DNA of 64,000 bases from Dipteris shenzhenensis (taxonomy: Eukaryota > Polypodiophyta > Polypodiopsida > Gleicheniales), in assembly GCA_047967505.1 (NCBI GenBank), contig CM106539.1; one strand, written 5' to 3'. Made by a program: the position numbers and the translations under genes. The notes under the pieces were generated by a model that was given only the letters and a program-made list of their open reading frames with translations, had not been told where the DNA came from and did no database searches. Shown in pieces: positions 21,596-32,740 of the stretch (position 1 is its first letter; every line of letters starts with the position of its first letter).

Positions 21596-21929
21596 GTGCC
21601 ATACATTTAATTCACATACATTGAATAATTCTTTAGCATGGATAATCCCTAGTCATTTTGTGATCCGCCTTATTTTTACTAACTTTTATATCTATTTTGC
21701 AGAAGTGGTTTATGCAATTACTATTGGCATTATTTTTTCATTTTGACACCTAAGCTCTCTCGACATCCTTACTCTCTACACCTCCTAGGTCAACGTTTGC
21801 TTGGGTGTACCCAATCACGAAACTATTTTCGAGGCCATTTTGGGGCGACGATGCGAGGTGAATATTTGAATTTTGCGTGGACTCGTACTCTCGCCAGTGA
21901 AAATTTTCTCGATGTCATGAAGGCGCACT

Positions 21930-22430
21930 GGCGTAATAATGAGACGTAATCTATTTGTTCACAACACCGCATAGCTCGACACATCGCATCTCTGCACTGC
22001 TTCATGTAGCACAGTCTCTGGCCTACATCGCTTGATCACTTATCATCGCGTAGCCTTTTGCTGCAGCTTTGCCTGTCACTGGGCAGGCACCCATGGAGAT
22101 CATTAAAATTGAAGATTGGCTTGGAGAGACCACTACGCTGGTTCTTGTTGTAATAATTAGACGCAATCTATCATTCTGAACACCGTCGCAACGTAGTCTC
22201 TAGCCTGACCACTTGTCATCATGCAACCTTTTGCCGCTTCTTTGTCCGCAACTCATGCAAATCATAGGTTGGCTTAGAGAGATCACCGCACTAGTTTTTG
22301 TTATAATAATGAGACACAATCTATCATTCTGAGCATCGCCTCAGTGCAGTCTCTAGCCTGACCACCTGTCATTGCCTAGAATTCAAGGTTGTCTTGGAGA
22401 CACCACCACGTTGGTTCTTGGAGTTATAGC
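21930..22430. repeat. Diverged tandem repeat, three copies
   Basis: Three units begin with TAATAATGAGAC-type text at about 21935, 22152 and 22302. Each continues with ..CAATCTAT.., CAGTCTCT.GCCT and ACCAC..T..GGTTCTTG. Spacing is about 217 and 150 bp, so the copies differ by indels. No coding function is seen. Confidence 0.7.
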
Positions 22431-22584
22431 TTCGTTACCTATTTTTACATATTACAGGAGGAGGTCTATGATGACTAGCGCATTGGCAAATAGAAGGAGA
22501 TCTATGAAAGCTACTGTGCTAGTTCTTGGAGTTATATATTTGTGTACCAAGGAAAATGTATTTCGTTGTGTAACCAAGCAAAAT

Positions 22585-22739
22585 GCAATTGACGATATAG
22601 CCCTTGAGGGTTCCCCTTTAGGAGCAAGGGCCATATTGACATGCCATTTCTGTCCAGTCGCATCCTAGATATTGTATAATGCACTTCGATATGGCCCTTG
22701 CCCCTAGAGGGGACCCCTCAAGGGCCATATCATCAATTG
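22585..22739. repeat. Imperfect inverted repeat with 51-bp arms
   Basis: Arms at about 22586-22636 and 22689-22739 are reverse complements with five mismatches, separated by a loop of about 52 bp. Each arm contains CCCTTGAGGG and GGGCCATAT-type blocks. The transcript would form one long hairpin. I see no terminal target duplication and no coding frame. It could be a MITE remnant, a hairpin RNA precursor or a chance inverted duplication. Confidence 0.8.
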
Positions 22740-22989
22740 TAGTTTAATTATATTTTTCTAGATGTATCTCCATGCAACCACAATGGTGGGGTCGTTGGAG
22801 TTATTTTAGTGCTATTTTGGTCATAAACTAAGGAAATTGTAGTCCTTCTTTCCTAGTATTTAAGTCCTTGTAGAGCAGGGGTGAAAAAGAGCTAGAGGAG
22901 GGGTGTGGGGCAAAGTAGCAGAGCATGGGCAGATCACAGCAATGTAGTAAAATGCCAAATGCCATAGATCTTATATATATTATAAAGTG

Positions 22990-23640
22990 ATTATGCATGC
23001 TAAAATGGTGGGTAAGCGGTAGCATGATGGAATCGTAGCCACGATAGACGTGGTTGATGAGAGCCACCACCACCGTGCAGTAATTCTCATTACCATGTCT
23101 AATCACTCATTACCATGCACTCTAGTTCTCTACTGAGCATGCAAACTGGTAATTTTTACTACACTCGTAGCGATCACGCATGCTAAAATGGTGGGTGAGC
23201 GATGGCACAGTGGAATCGTAGCCACGACAGACATGGCTGATGAGAGCCACCCCACCACTAGGTAGTAATTCTCATTACCATGTCTAATCATGCACTCTAA
23301 TTCTCTACTAAGCATGTGAGCCCAGTGACCGGTAACTTTTACTGCACTCGTAGTGATCATGCATGCTAAAGTGTGGTGGTGATCATGCAAGCTAAAGCAC
23401 GGTAGTGGGTGAGCGATGGCACAGTGAAATCATAGCCACGACAGACGTGGCTGATGACAACCACCACCATCGAGCAGTAATTCCCACAAAAGTAAATCAT
23501 GAAGCCTAATCACATCTAATCCCTCATTACCATAATTTATTGCACTCATAGTAATCATGCATACAAGCCCGGTAGTGGTAACTGGAAGTTGAGTAATTGC
23601 GGGCCACTGCGGTGGCTGGTAATTAGCTGCCACCCGTCTT
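22990..23640. repeat. Tandem repeat of about 180-200 bp, three copies
   Basis: Units start with GCATGCTAAA-type text near 22995, 23178 and 23360. They share GGAATCGTAGCCACGA.AGAC, TGATGAGAGCCACC, GTAATTCTCATTACCATGTC and TTTTACT.CACTCGTAG. The third copy is expanded by a small internal duplication (GATCATGCA.GCTAAAG at 23356 and 23382). The region is non-coding. Confidence 0.8.
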
Positions 23641-23837
23641 AGCTACCACCACAGACATGGGTGGGAATCTTACATGCCACCACCTCTAATCAATCATTAC
23701 CATGCAAGTCAGTATTGCCGCCTTGAATTATTCAAAATTCAGGCCAACCACCATAATGGCTTTCACCTTGACAGTAGTCGGGCTACAACCACCGTGGTGG
23801 CTCTCACCTTAACAGTGTAGTTGGGCTACAAACCGCT

Positions 23838-24055
23838 ATTCCATTCCCTAACTATTTCCTCTTCTATCCCTCTCGAACGTTTCGTTCTCCCTTGCAATCT
23901 CAAGCCTCCACTATTCCATTTCCTTCACTGCTTCATCTTCTATCCCTCTCGACCATTTCTTTCTCCCTTGCAATCGGATTGCAAATTCAAGCCTCGACTA
24001 TTCCATTTCCTTCACTATATCATCTTCTATCCCTCTCCCTTGCACTCTTCCTGCA
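23838..24055. repeat. Pyrimidine-rich tandem repeat, three copies of about 75-85 bp
   Basis: The phrase CTATTCCATTTCCTTCACT.. with CATCTTCTATCCCTCTC and CTCCCTTGCAATC recurs three times. The overlapping Phe/Leu/Ser-rich open frames on the plus strand follow from this composition and are not taken as a gene. Confidence 0.75.
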
Positions 24056-24288
24056 CCTTCTATCCCCTCTTGTAATGGACCCTGCAGCTCCTCACACAAT
24101 CTTTCCTCCCCCTCTATAGCACAGTGCAAGAGCCTCTCCTCCCCTGATCTTGAAATCGTAGCTCCTCTCTCACTCCTCAAAAGCCCAATTCAGATGCTCT
24201 CCAAAACTTCACTAGGATGGTGCAGGAGGTAAACGTGAAGGAGGGGCAACTAGTCTGTTAAGGTTAGAAGATTACCATCAATGAAAGC

Positions 24289-25880
24289 ATGATTGAAAAT
24301 GCTCTAGGAATTTTGGGAGGTAGTTTGCAAGCACACTTTTTCAAGAAGAAGTGGAAGAGACAGGATATTCTACACGTATATCCCAATGCTCAAATTAGTA
24401 AAGATGGTGGAGTCAAGATTTCAAGCTTGCCAACAGACCTCCAAGATGTGATGAAGAAGACCATTCACTTCTTTCCTGATACGAGAGGAACCTGCAAGTT
24501 CTGGCAAGTTCAAGCAGTAGTAGCCCAACTGAAAGGACGTGATGTATCTTTCTCGAGGGCGATCTCCAAGAGCGTGTTAGCTGACCTGACGAATTGCATA
24601 GATGGCAAATCCCAATTATCATCTCAGTTTGCTAGAGTTGCAATGCACTCGATGGCATCTACCCTCAAAGGGATTTTTGAGCAATATGAGAAGCAGATGT
24701 CTCAGAAGGTGACTTTTCTCTACAAGAGAAAGCCACCGATGCAGCAAAGGCAGCGCAACTTGAGAAAAGTCTCAGGGAAGGTGTAGAAGCCAAGGTAGAG
24801 GAGGCATAAGCGAGGGCCTTGCAGGCACAAGAGCAAGCTAAGGCCGCTATAAAATTGGTCGACATGGAAAGGCATAGATGAGAAGAAGCAGAGAAGCTCA
24901 TGAAGGATCTCTGAGATAGGCTTGAAGAAGTGAGAAATGATGGGACATGGCAGACAAGGAGCTAGAAAAGATGCGAAAGAACCTTGAAGATCAGAGAGTC
25001 GAAAAGGAGGGTCTTTACAAATGGCTCTACAACATGCAGAACACATTGAACATTGAAAAAGACCAGATGATGGAGGAGCTAAAAAGGGAGAATGCATAAA
25101 TCAGAAAGTTGATGCAGGAACTACGAGAGAGCTTCAAGGCTAGGAAGGATGGGATAGAGAGCACCCGGGGTGGAGAAGACAACAAGCAGCTCCCCAGGCT
25201 ACGAAGGATGCAGAGAGTAGCCACAGTGGAGCAAGTTCCAACCACCATGGTGGAGCAAGTTCAAGCCACAGCGGTGGAGCAATTTGCAGTAGCCACGGTG
25301 AGGGTTATTTTTTCAAAACATTGTTGGAAGTCCAAAGAGCAAGCTACAAGACCCTGCAAGAAGATCAGGATAGATTTTTGCACGAGCTTGCCATGGCTTT
25401 CAACAATTATGAAAAGTAGTCCGTTGTCCTGTGAGATTTCCAAACTAGAGTGGAAGTCTTGGAAACTGCCCATGAAGATGTTTTTTAGCAATTTGCACAG
25501 CTTCAATAGATGCTGAGGTATTCAGATGAAGCTATTAGACAGAGTGAGCAAAAAGTGGAGGAGATGAAAGAGAACATCCACAGCCTTAGGATGAGGGAGG
25601 AAGGAATCAAGAAGCAACTTCATCATGTACAGAGCAAGACTGTGGTATGACGGTCACAAAAGTTAAATCGGATGCCTATCTTGCTATGCAGCAGGGTCCG
25701 AAATGCATGGTCTGCCATACCTTCGTCATAGATGACTGTTGTATCCGATGGCCTGCATGCTACCACCCTATGCACGTTTTTTGCTTTGGAGTGTTTGTGC
25801 ATACAAAATCTAGCTATATAGAGAATGCCATTTGCCATTGCCCAGGTCATGGACAGATCAAATGTGCTTGCCTGCTATAA
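24289..25880 (+). pseudogene. Decayed unknown gene: coiled coil plus Cys/His-rich C terminus
   Basis: I do not recognise the family. The first part (24289-24786) is open for 165 residues, with ITINES directly upstream, then SLPTDLQDVMKKTIHFFPDTRG. Beyond it the reading changes frame several times and meets stops. What can be followed is Glu/Lys/Gln-rich and heptad-like (EEAEKLMKDL, KELEKMRKNLEDQR, DQMMEELKREN, KVEEMKENIHSLRMREE), so a long coiled coil is likely. The end (25683-25879) reads CMVCHTFVIDDCCIRWPACYHPMHVFCF and CHCPGHGQIKC, a Cys/His pattern like a RING or related zinc-binding module. Palindromic CCACCATGGTGG-type text interrupts it near 25240. It could be host-derived or transposon-borne. 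Confidence 0.5.
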
Positions 25881-26351
25881 CTATCTACGATAAGAAATTA
25901 GATGATATAGCTCAATTTGCCATTTGGGCAAAAGATCTTAAAGACAAGGAGCTCAAATTGAAGAAGGCCAAGACCTGACTACGAGGAAAAGAAGCCTGAA
26001 GGGAGGAACCGGCCCCCTTCAGGAAAGGAGCAAGAAGGGTCGAGCTTACAACCAGGAAGCTCAAATCAAGGAAAGAGGAAGCGGCATGAAGGGAAGGGTC
26101 GGGCCCCTGCAGGAAGGAACTAGCCCCATTCTGGAAAGGAGCAAGGAGGGCCGAGCCTGCAATCATCGAGGTCAACAAGCAGTCCTTGAAATGTAATATG
26201 AAGTAAAGGAGTGTTTGAGATTGTAATCTATGTAATCTGTGTGTAATCTATTGAATTGTTAATCTTCTCCAGAGTTTACTTGGGCAATGTTTTCTCAGCT
26301 ATGTGACTAGATAGTGTCCTTTGATCCATGCCAGTGTGGTGATAATAATGA
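25881..26351. other. Purine-rich flank, no gene
   Basis: Imperfect repeats of GGAAAGGAGCAAG.AGGG occur at 26020-26140. A diverged tandem phrase GTAATCTATGTAATCTGTGTGTAATCTATTG lies near 26222. I see no supported coding frame. Confidence 0.4.
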
Positions 26352-26547
26352 GATGAAAGATTTCAATTTGACAAGTAATGTGAGATGAAAGATTTCAATT
26401 AGATCACTAATGTGAGACTGAAAGATTTCGATTAGTGAACTAATGTGAGACGAAAGATTTCGATCAGACAACCAATGTGAGACGAAAGATTTCGATTCGA
26501 CAACTAATGTGAGACAAAAGATTTAGATTAGACAACTAACATGAGAC
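26352..26547. repeat. Tandem repeat, six copies of a 32-33 bp unit
   Basis: The unit reads approximately GACGAAAGATTTCGATT then AGACAACTAATGTGA, repeated six times with point differences and single-base indels. There are no spacers between units, so it is a minisatellite. Confidence 0.9.
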
Positions 26548-26559
26548 TGAAGAATGAGA

Positions 26560-27290
26560 AGGTCGGGCTCAATGAACTCTCTCCCTATTTAAGTGCAGTG
26601 CAGATACAACTAAGAGCCCATTACGAAATCTAGCCCCAAAACTCTGTACACCGATCCAAACTCTGTACACTGATCCACCCACTATGAATCTATGGCATAC
26701 CCAAAAGACTTTGGAATGCTTTTGTTCTATCTCAAAACGATGTTGGATGAAATCCTCATGAAAACAAACTTGGAGAAGAAGGAGAAAAATTTGGTGGTGG
26801 GTGTATAACTTAGAGTCCGCATAGATGGTGAATATTAATTTCCCTGGCTCTTGTTGTCAAGCTCATGATGTAGGTTTCTTTTGGCAGGACATGATAGAGG
26901 TGCGAAGATGTATAGACTGCAAAGACCAAGATGAAGAGGACCCCTAGCGAAAGGAGGAGTTAATATGGGCATATAAGTCGGCAGAGTCAAGCAACCAGTG
27001 TGTAATCCGAGTGTGTGAAGAGGTTTGCCATTGTGCAGCAGACGGGCCTCAAGAACTGAGAGATGCTTGCTATAGAGAGGTTGATAAGATAGTTGGGAGT
27101 CTAGAATTTCCTTGAAAAAGCAAAATGTCGTCGTGTTTTGAAATAATAAAAATTTTGTGGAGACATTTCTTGAACTTGTGGATATTCTCATGGTGCTTGT
27201 AATACTTGATTTTGTATCGACCTACTTCCATGTTAGTACTTAAATGTTTTAAGTAGCCCGGTGGTTCAAATATGATGGTTAACTATAACT
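26560..27290. other. No supported gene; possible decayed coding sequence
   Basis: A minus-strand open frame of 118 codons at 26835-27191 has no recognisable motif. Plus-strand text near 26720-26830 is Leu/Lys-rich in one frame and may be the tail of the decayed gene upstream, but the link is too weak to annotate. Confidence 0.3.
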
Positions 27291-27292
27291 AG

Positions 27293-27905
27293 TCTAAAGG
27301 GCACTAGCACTGTGCAACAAATTTTAGGATAGCATGGCAGTAGTGTAGGGATAGCATGGTAGTAGTGTAGGATTAGTGCAGAATAAGTTATCGCCAGTGC
27401 AGTGGTTGGTTGCACTAGAATATGAACAGCCACCAACGTGGTGGTTTGTCTCTATTATTACAAGATGAATGCATTCGTTATGGGAAAGCAACATGGTGGT
27501 TGTTGGGATATACTAAAAGCAAGCATGGGATGAAATCTGACGGTTAACAAAATGATAAACAGTCTAAACTTGGGCACTTTGTTTTAGTATAGCACTATGC
27601 AACAAATTTTAGGATAGCATGGCAGTAGTGTAGGGATAGCATGGTAGTAGTACAGGATAAGTTATTGCTAGCGCGGTGGTTGGTTTGCACTAGGATATGA
27701 ACAACCACCACCAGCATGGTGGTTCGCTTCTATTATTACAAGATGAATGGATTTGTAGGATGTGTGGATTTGTTATGGGAAACTAGCGCAGTGGTTGTTG
27801 GGATATACTAAAAACAAGCATAGGTTTTACCGTTTGGGATTTACAAAAACAATTTAAGAAAACCAGCACGGTGGTTATTTGGGATATACTAAAAATAGTA
27901 GTCTC
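27293..27905. repeat. Tandem repeat of about 270-280 bp, two copies plus a partial third
   Basis: Copies start near 27293 and 27575. They share GCAACAAATTTTAGGATAGC, ATGGCAGTAGTGTAGGGATA, CTATTATTACAAGATGAATG and GTGGTTGTTGGGATATACTA. A partial third copy near 27860 keeps only the last block. Inside each copy a CCACCA..GTGGTGG-type palindrome occurs. Confidence 0.8.
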
Positions 27906-28025
27906 AATACAAATTCCATTTTGTAGGACAAGTGGACATATTGTTTCCCTAGAATGAGACCATACATTTTCTTAGTACTATCTCAGTCGTCCTCGTCCAC
28001 CACTCCAAGACACCCCAAGATGTGC

Positions 28026-31000
28026 TCATGCATGTCTAAATCCAATTTGAAGACACTCTTGCCCTTCTTTCGTTGTAGGTTGCATCTGGAACTTAATACA
28101 TGTTTGTGGATTCTTATGTAGCAGTTCATAATTGTGGCCTCTCTTGGATGTTTTTTTGTAGCAAAAAGCCCCGACTACTACATCCCACTTCTCATAGATT
28201 GTTCCCCAATCATCCTTAAATGTTTTCTCAAACTTGTACTTAGGTTTTGTGCACTGCAACATAAAGTATGGGTCATCTTTCTCGTTCTCCCCAGAATCTC
28301 CCCCTCAGTCAGTGAGGTCATCGAAACTCTCCCCAAACTGTGGCGAGTCATTTGTCTCTCCATTGTTTGTCTTTCCATCTAACCATAGAGGGAAAACTTG
28401 AACTCGTTCCCATGTCTTCTCACAGTTGCAATGTTCTCACAATCATCATGATCCCCTATGATGCATGCACTGCAGAAACAAGAAAGTTTTCTCATTCTAA
28501 TCAGTTGGTTGTTTGAAAAGCTCCATATGTTGTGCAGACCACAAACTCCTTTAGTTTTCTCGCAATCGTGCCAACTTCTCCCTTGCACTTCATCCACTTT
28601 CACTTCATGGAACACTCTACATACTACAGTATTCTTAATGCTTTGTTTACTGTATGTTGAATGCGGGCTTATGGAGAGGTTGGTTGTAAGCCATGTTACA
28701 GCATCACGTGCATCATTGAGTTTTTCTTGAGGGCATGCTAGTTGGTGTTTAAACAGAGCTTGCTTAATAACAACACCACATCCATCATGTTCACCCTTGC
28801 CATGGCTAGACCCAAAGAATTTCCACATCATATCAAGACCGGTCAGGGATTTGAACCTTGAGATGAAGTAGAATCCATGTGCTGATTTAAATTGAGAGGC
28901 AGCACCATTTGACCACACCCAATGTTGTTTTATATTTTTTGCATGGGGATTGTCCTTTTTCAGCCATTCCCAATGCAGTAGAAAAGCATGCTGCACAAAT
29001 AGGGTGTCATGTTCCCTATCATCTGAAATGTAGAAATGGTAAGTGCATTGCACTAACATGGACTCCTGTGAGTCAGCAAGAAGATTGGCATTAGGCATGG
29101 AAGAATTAAGCAAATGACTGTATGTGATATGCACAAGAATTATTATCTACTTGTTGTACCAGTGAGCACTTTGTATCTCTTGTACTTGAAAAGAAATTTT
29201 TTTGCAAAATCTATGACAGAAACAAGTGTCATAGGAAAAATTGGCAAGGCACATCCTGAACTACTTATCCTGCTAGCTGGCTCATGAAATTGTGAAGCGC
29301 ATATTTTGGGATAAATTGAACCACGTGACCTATAAGCTCCCTTGGCTGGGTGCTCTTATATGAAAGTAGCCATCTCTTTTTATTGGATCCTTCAACATTG
29401 ACATTTTCAAATCTCCTCCATTTTAGAGCAACATGGTTGTCTTACCTCATTTCATTTGGACAAACATTGAATGTCTTTTTCTTCAGCTTTAAGCTGCAAT
29501 GCTTGCATGTGTTGCGAATGCATTTAATCTTGTGCCACTCACGGTCTCCCTTTGGACAAACCACTGGCTCCCACAGAGACCTCAGGCTACAAAACCTGCC
29601 CTCCCTTGTAACACATGATGAGGATCTAGGTGGCCTAAAGACTGTGCATTCATTGGGGAGGCATGGGCATCGATCCCCATGGAGCAATGCTCCAACACGA
29701 CCAGATCTCAGGTCATTCATAGTTTGTCGGGCCAAGTCAAATTCTATGTGTGTTTTGCAACAACAAACATTCCTGTCTTTGAGTTTCCTAATGTACCAAG
29801 GCTTACAATGCTCAAAGCTCCTTTGCCCAATTGAAATGTCTGGATTTTGATCCACAAACTTGAGATACAACTCCGTCTGCTGACCCAACATGCGGGAACA
29901 ACAGAACAATGAGCCCCCTTTTTGCTACTACTAAAAGAATACAAAACACAGTCTAATTAAAGTATATAATGAAGAAAAATAATTTTCAACCACCACGTTG
30001 GTTTAGGACAGTCACAATTTCAATCACCAGGCTGGTTTAGGAGAGCCAACCACTAGGCTGGTTTAGGACATGTTTAGGATAGTCACAATTTCAACCATCA
30101 GGATGGTTTAGGACATTGTCATAGTTTCAACCACCGGGATGGTTTAGCTTGACAGCGGTCTCAACTTCACATATTAGACAATAACAAGTATATTGCTTTT
30201 TATTTTTGAATTTCACAATTAGAAAATGACAATATATTGCTTTTCATTTCTGAATTCCACAATTTAATAGTGGTATATGACCCGAATAGCAGGAAATTAA
30301 ATTTAATGAATTTAAGTACTAAGAAACACAATAATTTCAACCACCGAGCTGGTCAATAACTAATGTCTATTCAACCATGCTGGTTTAGGACAATCACATA
30401 ATTGGTGATTGAGTTGAAGCAGCCACAGTTGCATGATGTTCCAACCATCGGGCTGGTTTAGTAAAATAATAATATATTGCAAAATGCTTAACGATGCCAC
30501 TGGGTTGGACAACAACTAATGTCTGTTCAACCACACTGGTTCTGGACAATGACATGACTGGCGATTGAGCTGAACTAGCCTACGGTTGCATGATGTTCCA
30601 ACCACTGGGCTGGTTTAGGACAATCACATTTAGTCCAAGCCTAGTTTAAGAAATAAAACAAGTAAACTATCCCAAAGCTCAATCACAAACAACCACCAGG
30701 CTGGTTTAGGTACCACTGACCTGAGTTGTATCTAGCATGTGTATGATGTGCTCCTCAAACACCTTGCATCCCGTCTGCTTCTTACAGATGTCCTTTTTAT
30801 TTGGAGAAACTCTCATATTTTCGTGCTAAAACATCGTCACTGTAGCAATGACTTTTCCACTTAGGCTGTCTCTCCTTTTCTTGCATTTTGTTGAAGCCCA
30901 CAGACTTCTTGAATTGAGATGATCGTGCATTGCTTCTACTCTACGTTCAATCGCTGGAGCCATGTTGGTCCTTCTGATTGACAACATCTTCGACATTGTG

Positions 31001-31533
31001 CACCCAAGCAATTTCTCCTTTGTTTCAGGGAACACCAACATAGCTAATGTCGCCCTCTTTGTAGCTAGTTGATCTAAGCTGTGCACCCCTTTCACTTTCT
31101 ATAGGCTATTTTTCAAGTTAGAGAGCATCGCCTCTTGGGCGTGCATCTCCCGAAGTGTTGGTAGGGTTGTTACTCTATGAACTTTAGGGTGGAGGCTAAA
31201 GCTTGTGAAGACTCGAGACTGGTAATCAACTAAATGGCCTGATGTTGCTACCTCGAATTCTCCCACCAATCGTGACACCACAACTCGTGCTCTTCGCTCT
31301 GATGGCAATGATCGAATGTGTGCATTTGCAACCGCTTCTTGCTGATGCTGCTCTGCAAGGAGTCTTATTTCTTCTCGTTGTTTCTCCCTTCGCAGATGTT
31401 GCAAAAGTGTCTTTCGTTACTGATTCGATACCGTGCCAATGCTTTCCTCAACCTGCACTCTGTTCCTTATGCCTTGACCTGGCTTTTTGGCTTTCCTATC
31501 TCGCAACCTCTGTCTGCTTCTCTTGCAAGCCAT
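28026..31533 (-). pseudogene. Broken transposon-like gene with one intron, unknown family
   Basis: On the minus strand an ATG at 31533 opens a basic N terminus (MACKRSRQRLRDRKAKK). The same frame then runs for about 270 codons through three stops to RVSPNKKDICKKQTGCKVF and EEHIIHMLDTTQ. It ends at a donor-like CAG/GTCAGT near 30721. The next coding block resumes near 29873 with TELYLKFVDQNPDISIGQR, then KLKDRNVCCCKTHIEF. Further blocks hold VWSNGAASQFKS (about 28900), FFGSSHGKGEHDG (about 28795) and a Cys-rich CFCSACIIGDHDDCEN near 28450. A last block at 28262-28026 is in another frame. Acidic residues around the SNG and HGKGEHDG motifs suggest a transposase-like or RNase H-like core, but I cannot name the family. 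Stops and frame changes make it non-functional as it stands. Confidence 0.6.
29985..30720. repeat. About eleven short palindromic repeats inside the intron
   Basis: A phrase close to CAACCACCGGGCTGGTTTAG, often followed by GACAATCACA, recurs about eleven times at irregular spacing (29990, 30025, 30050, 30093, 30137, 30340, 30373, 30440, 30525, 30598, 30689). Its core AACCA..GG.TGGTT is a near-palindrome whose middle varies. It fills the predicted intron between donor near 30721 and acceptor near 29874. Confidence 0.8.
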
Positions 31534-31539
31534 GGTGAC

Positions 31540-31900
31540 TACGATCAGTCAGAATAGACCCAGAGAAGCTAGCTAGTGAGGCAAGCAAAGAATAGAAGAC
31601 AACTTACCCAAAAGAAGACAATGGCAAACCAAAGTCTACGCAAGGTCACGTCGAGGTTGTAGGGCATTTACAGGATGGGGGCAGGTTGCAGATACTTAAT
31701 CTTCCAAGATTTGATGGGAGGGAGGTGCGGGGCAAGTTGCGGGTACTTAATCTTCCAAGATTTGATGGGAGGGAGGTGTGAAAATTTGAAATTCGTGGGA
31801 GTAGCGAAATTTCAGCGTCGGTTTTCCCCCCTCTAGCAATACATGTCAGTAGACTTGGATATCCCAAACAAGTGCAATGTGGCCTAAAATGCTTCAAAAC
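31540..31900. repeat. Short tandem duplication upstream of the transposon-like gene
   Basis: A 51-bp unit containing ACTTAATCTTCCAAGATTTG and ATGGGAGGGAGGTG is present twice at about 31678-31778. The minus-strand open frame with two SLPSNLGRLS copies is a consequence. No promoter motif can be assigned. Confidence 0.7.
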
Positions 31901-32740
31901 ACAAATAGGCCAAAGGGCATGCTAACGGGTTTGATGTTGTGTATTATTAAATGCAATGACCTTTGGCATGCTTATGAGCCATATAGCAAGCAAGTTCATG
32001 GAAAAAGAAACAATTCAAAATTGTAAATAGTGTTGGATTTATTAAAATATCTTTGCATATGCACAAATTACACTTTTTCAACTTCTTCCAATTTCGGGTG
32101 AATCTAGATACCAATACCAACAACTATCAATGCTTTAAGACCACCATGCACTAGTCCCAATAGTTTGGATTTCAAAATATCAAACGGTTTTGGTTTTCAA
32201 CAAATCAAAAGAAAGTTATGGAGCGTGCCCTCAAATGGGTATGCATTACTTTAGCACAACATTGGAGGCCCATTAACCCATGCATAATGATCTCATTTAG
32301 GTGTGTCCTTGGGTTGAGGAGAAGCTCATGTAGTGTACTTAGAATGATTACTTGGTTGCATGTATGTATAGAACAAAATTTTGATGTGTTTGAATAAATT
32401 GCTATATCTTCAAGATGCATGATTCACATGTAACATAGCACTTGTAATGCTTTAACAATCTCGTTCCAAATCCTCATTCCAAAATTTTTTGCTCTCATGT
32501 TCAGAATGTGTACTACAACTTGAAGACAAAGTTTACCGAATTCTGTTGAGCAATACATAAGTTATGGGTCATGCAAGATACCCATATATAGAAAAGTCCC
32601 TGAACCTCACCAAAAATGGCTACACCTAAGCAAACAATGACCCCCCTTGCTTCTCTCACTGGCTGTGATCTCTACCTTATAAGCTCAGGCCCTGGACGTG
32701 ACGCGCTACACTTCAATCCAATACTTTGTCATGGTGACCT
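31900..32740. other. AT-rich intergenic DNA, nothing recognised
   Basis: I see no coding region, RNA gene or repeat of note. Open frames here are short and lack motifs. Confidence 0.45.

Noticed and set aside
29985-30720. CRISPR-like array of short repeats
   Set aside because: Repeats are palindromic but unevenly spaced, variable and inside a eukaryotic intron, with no cas genes.
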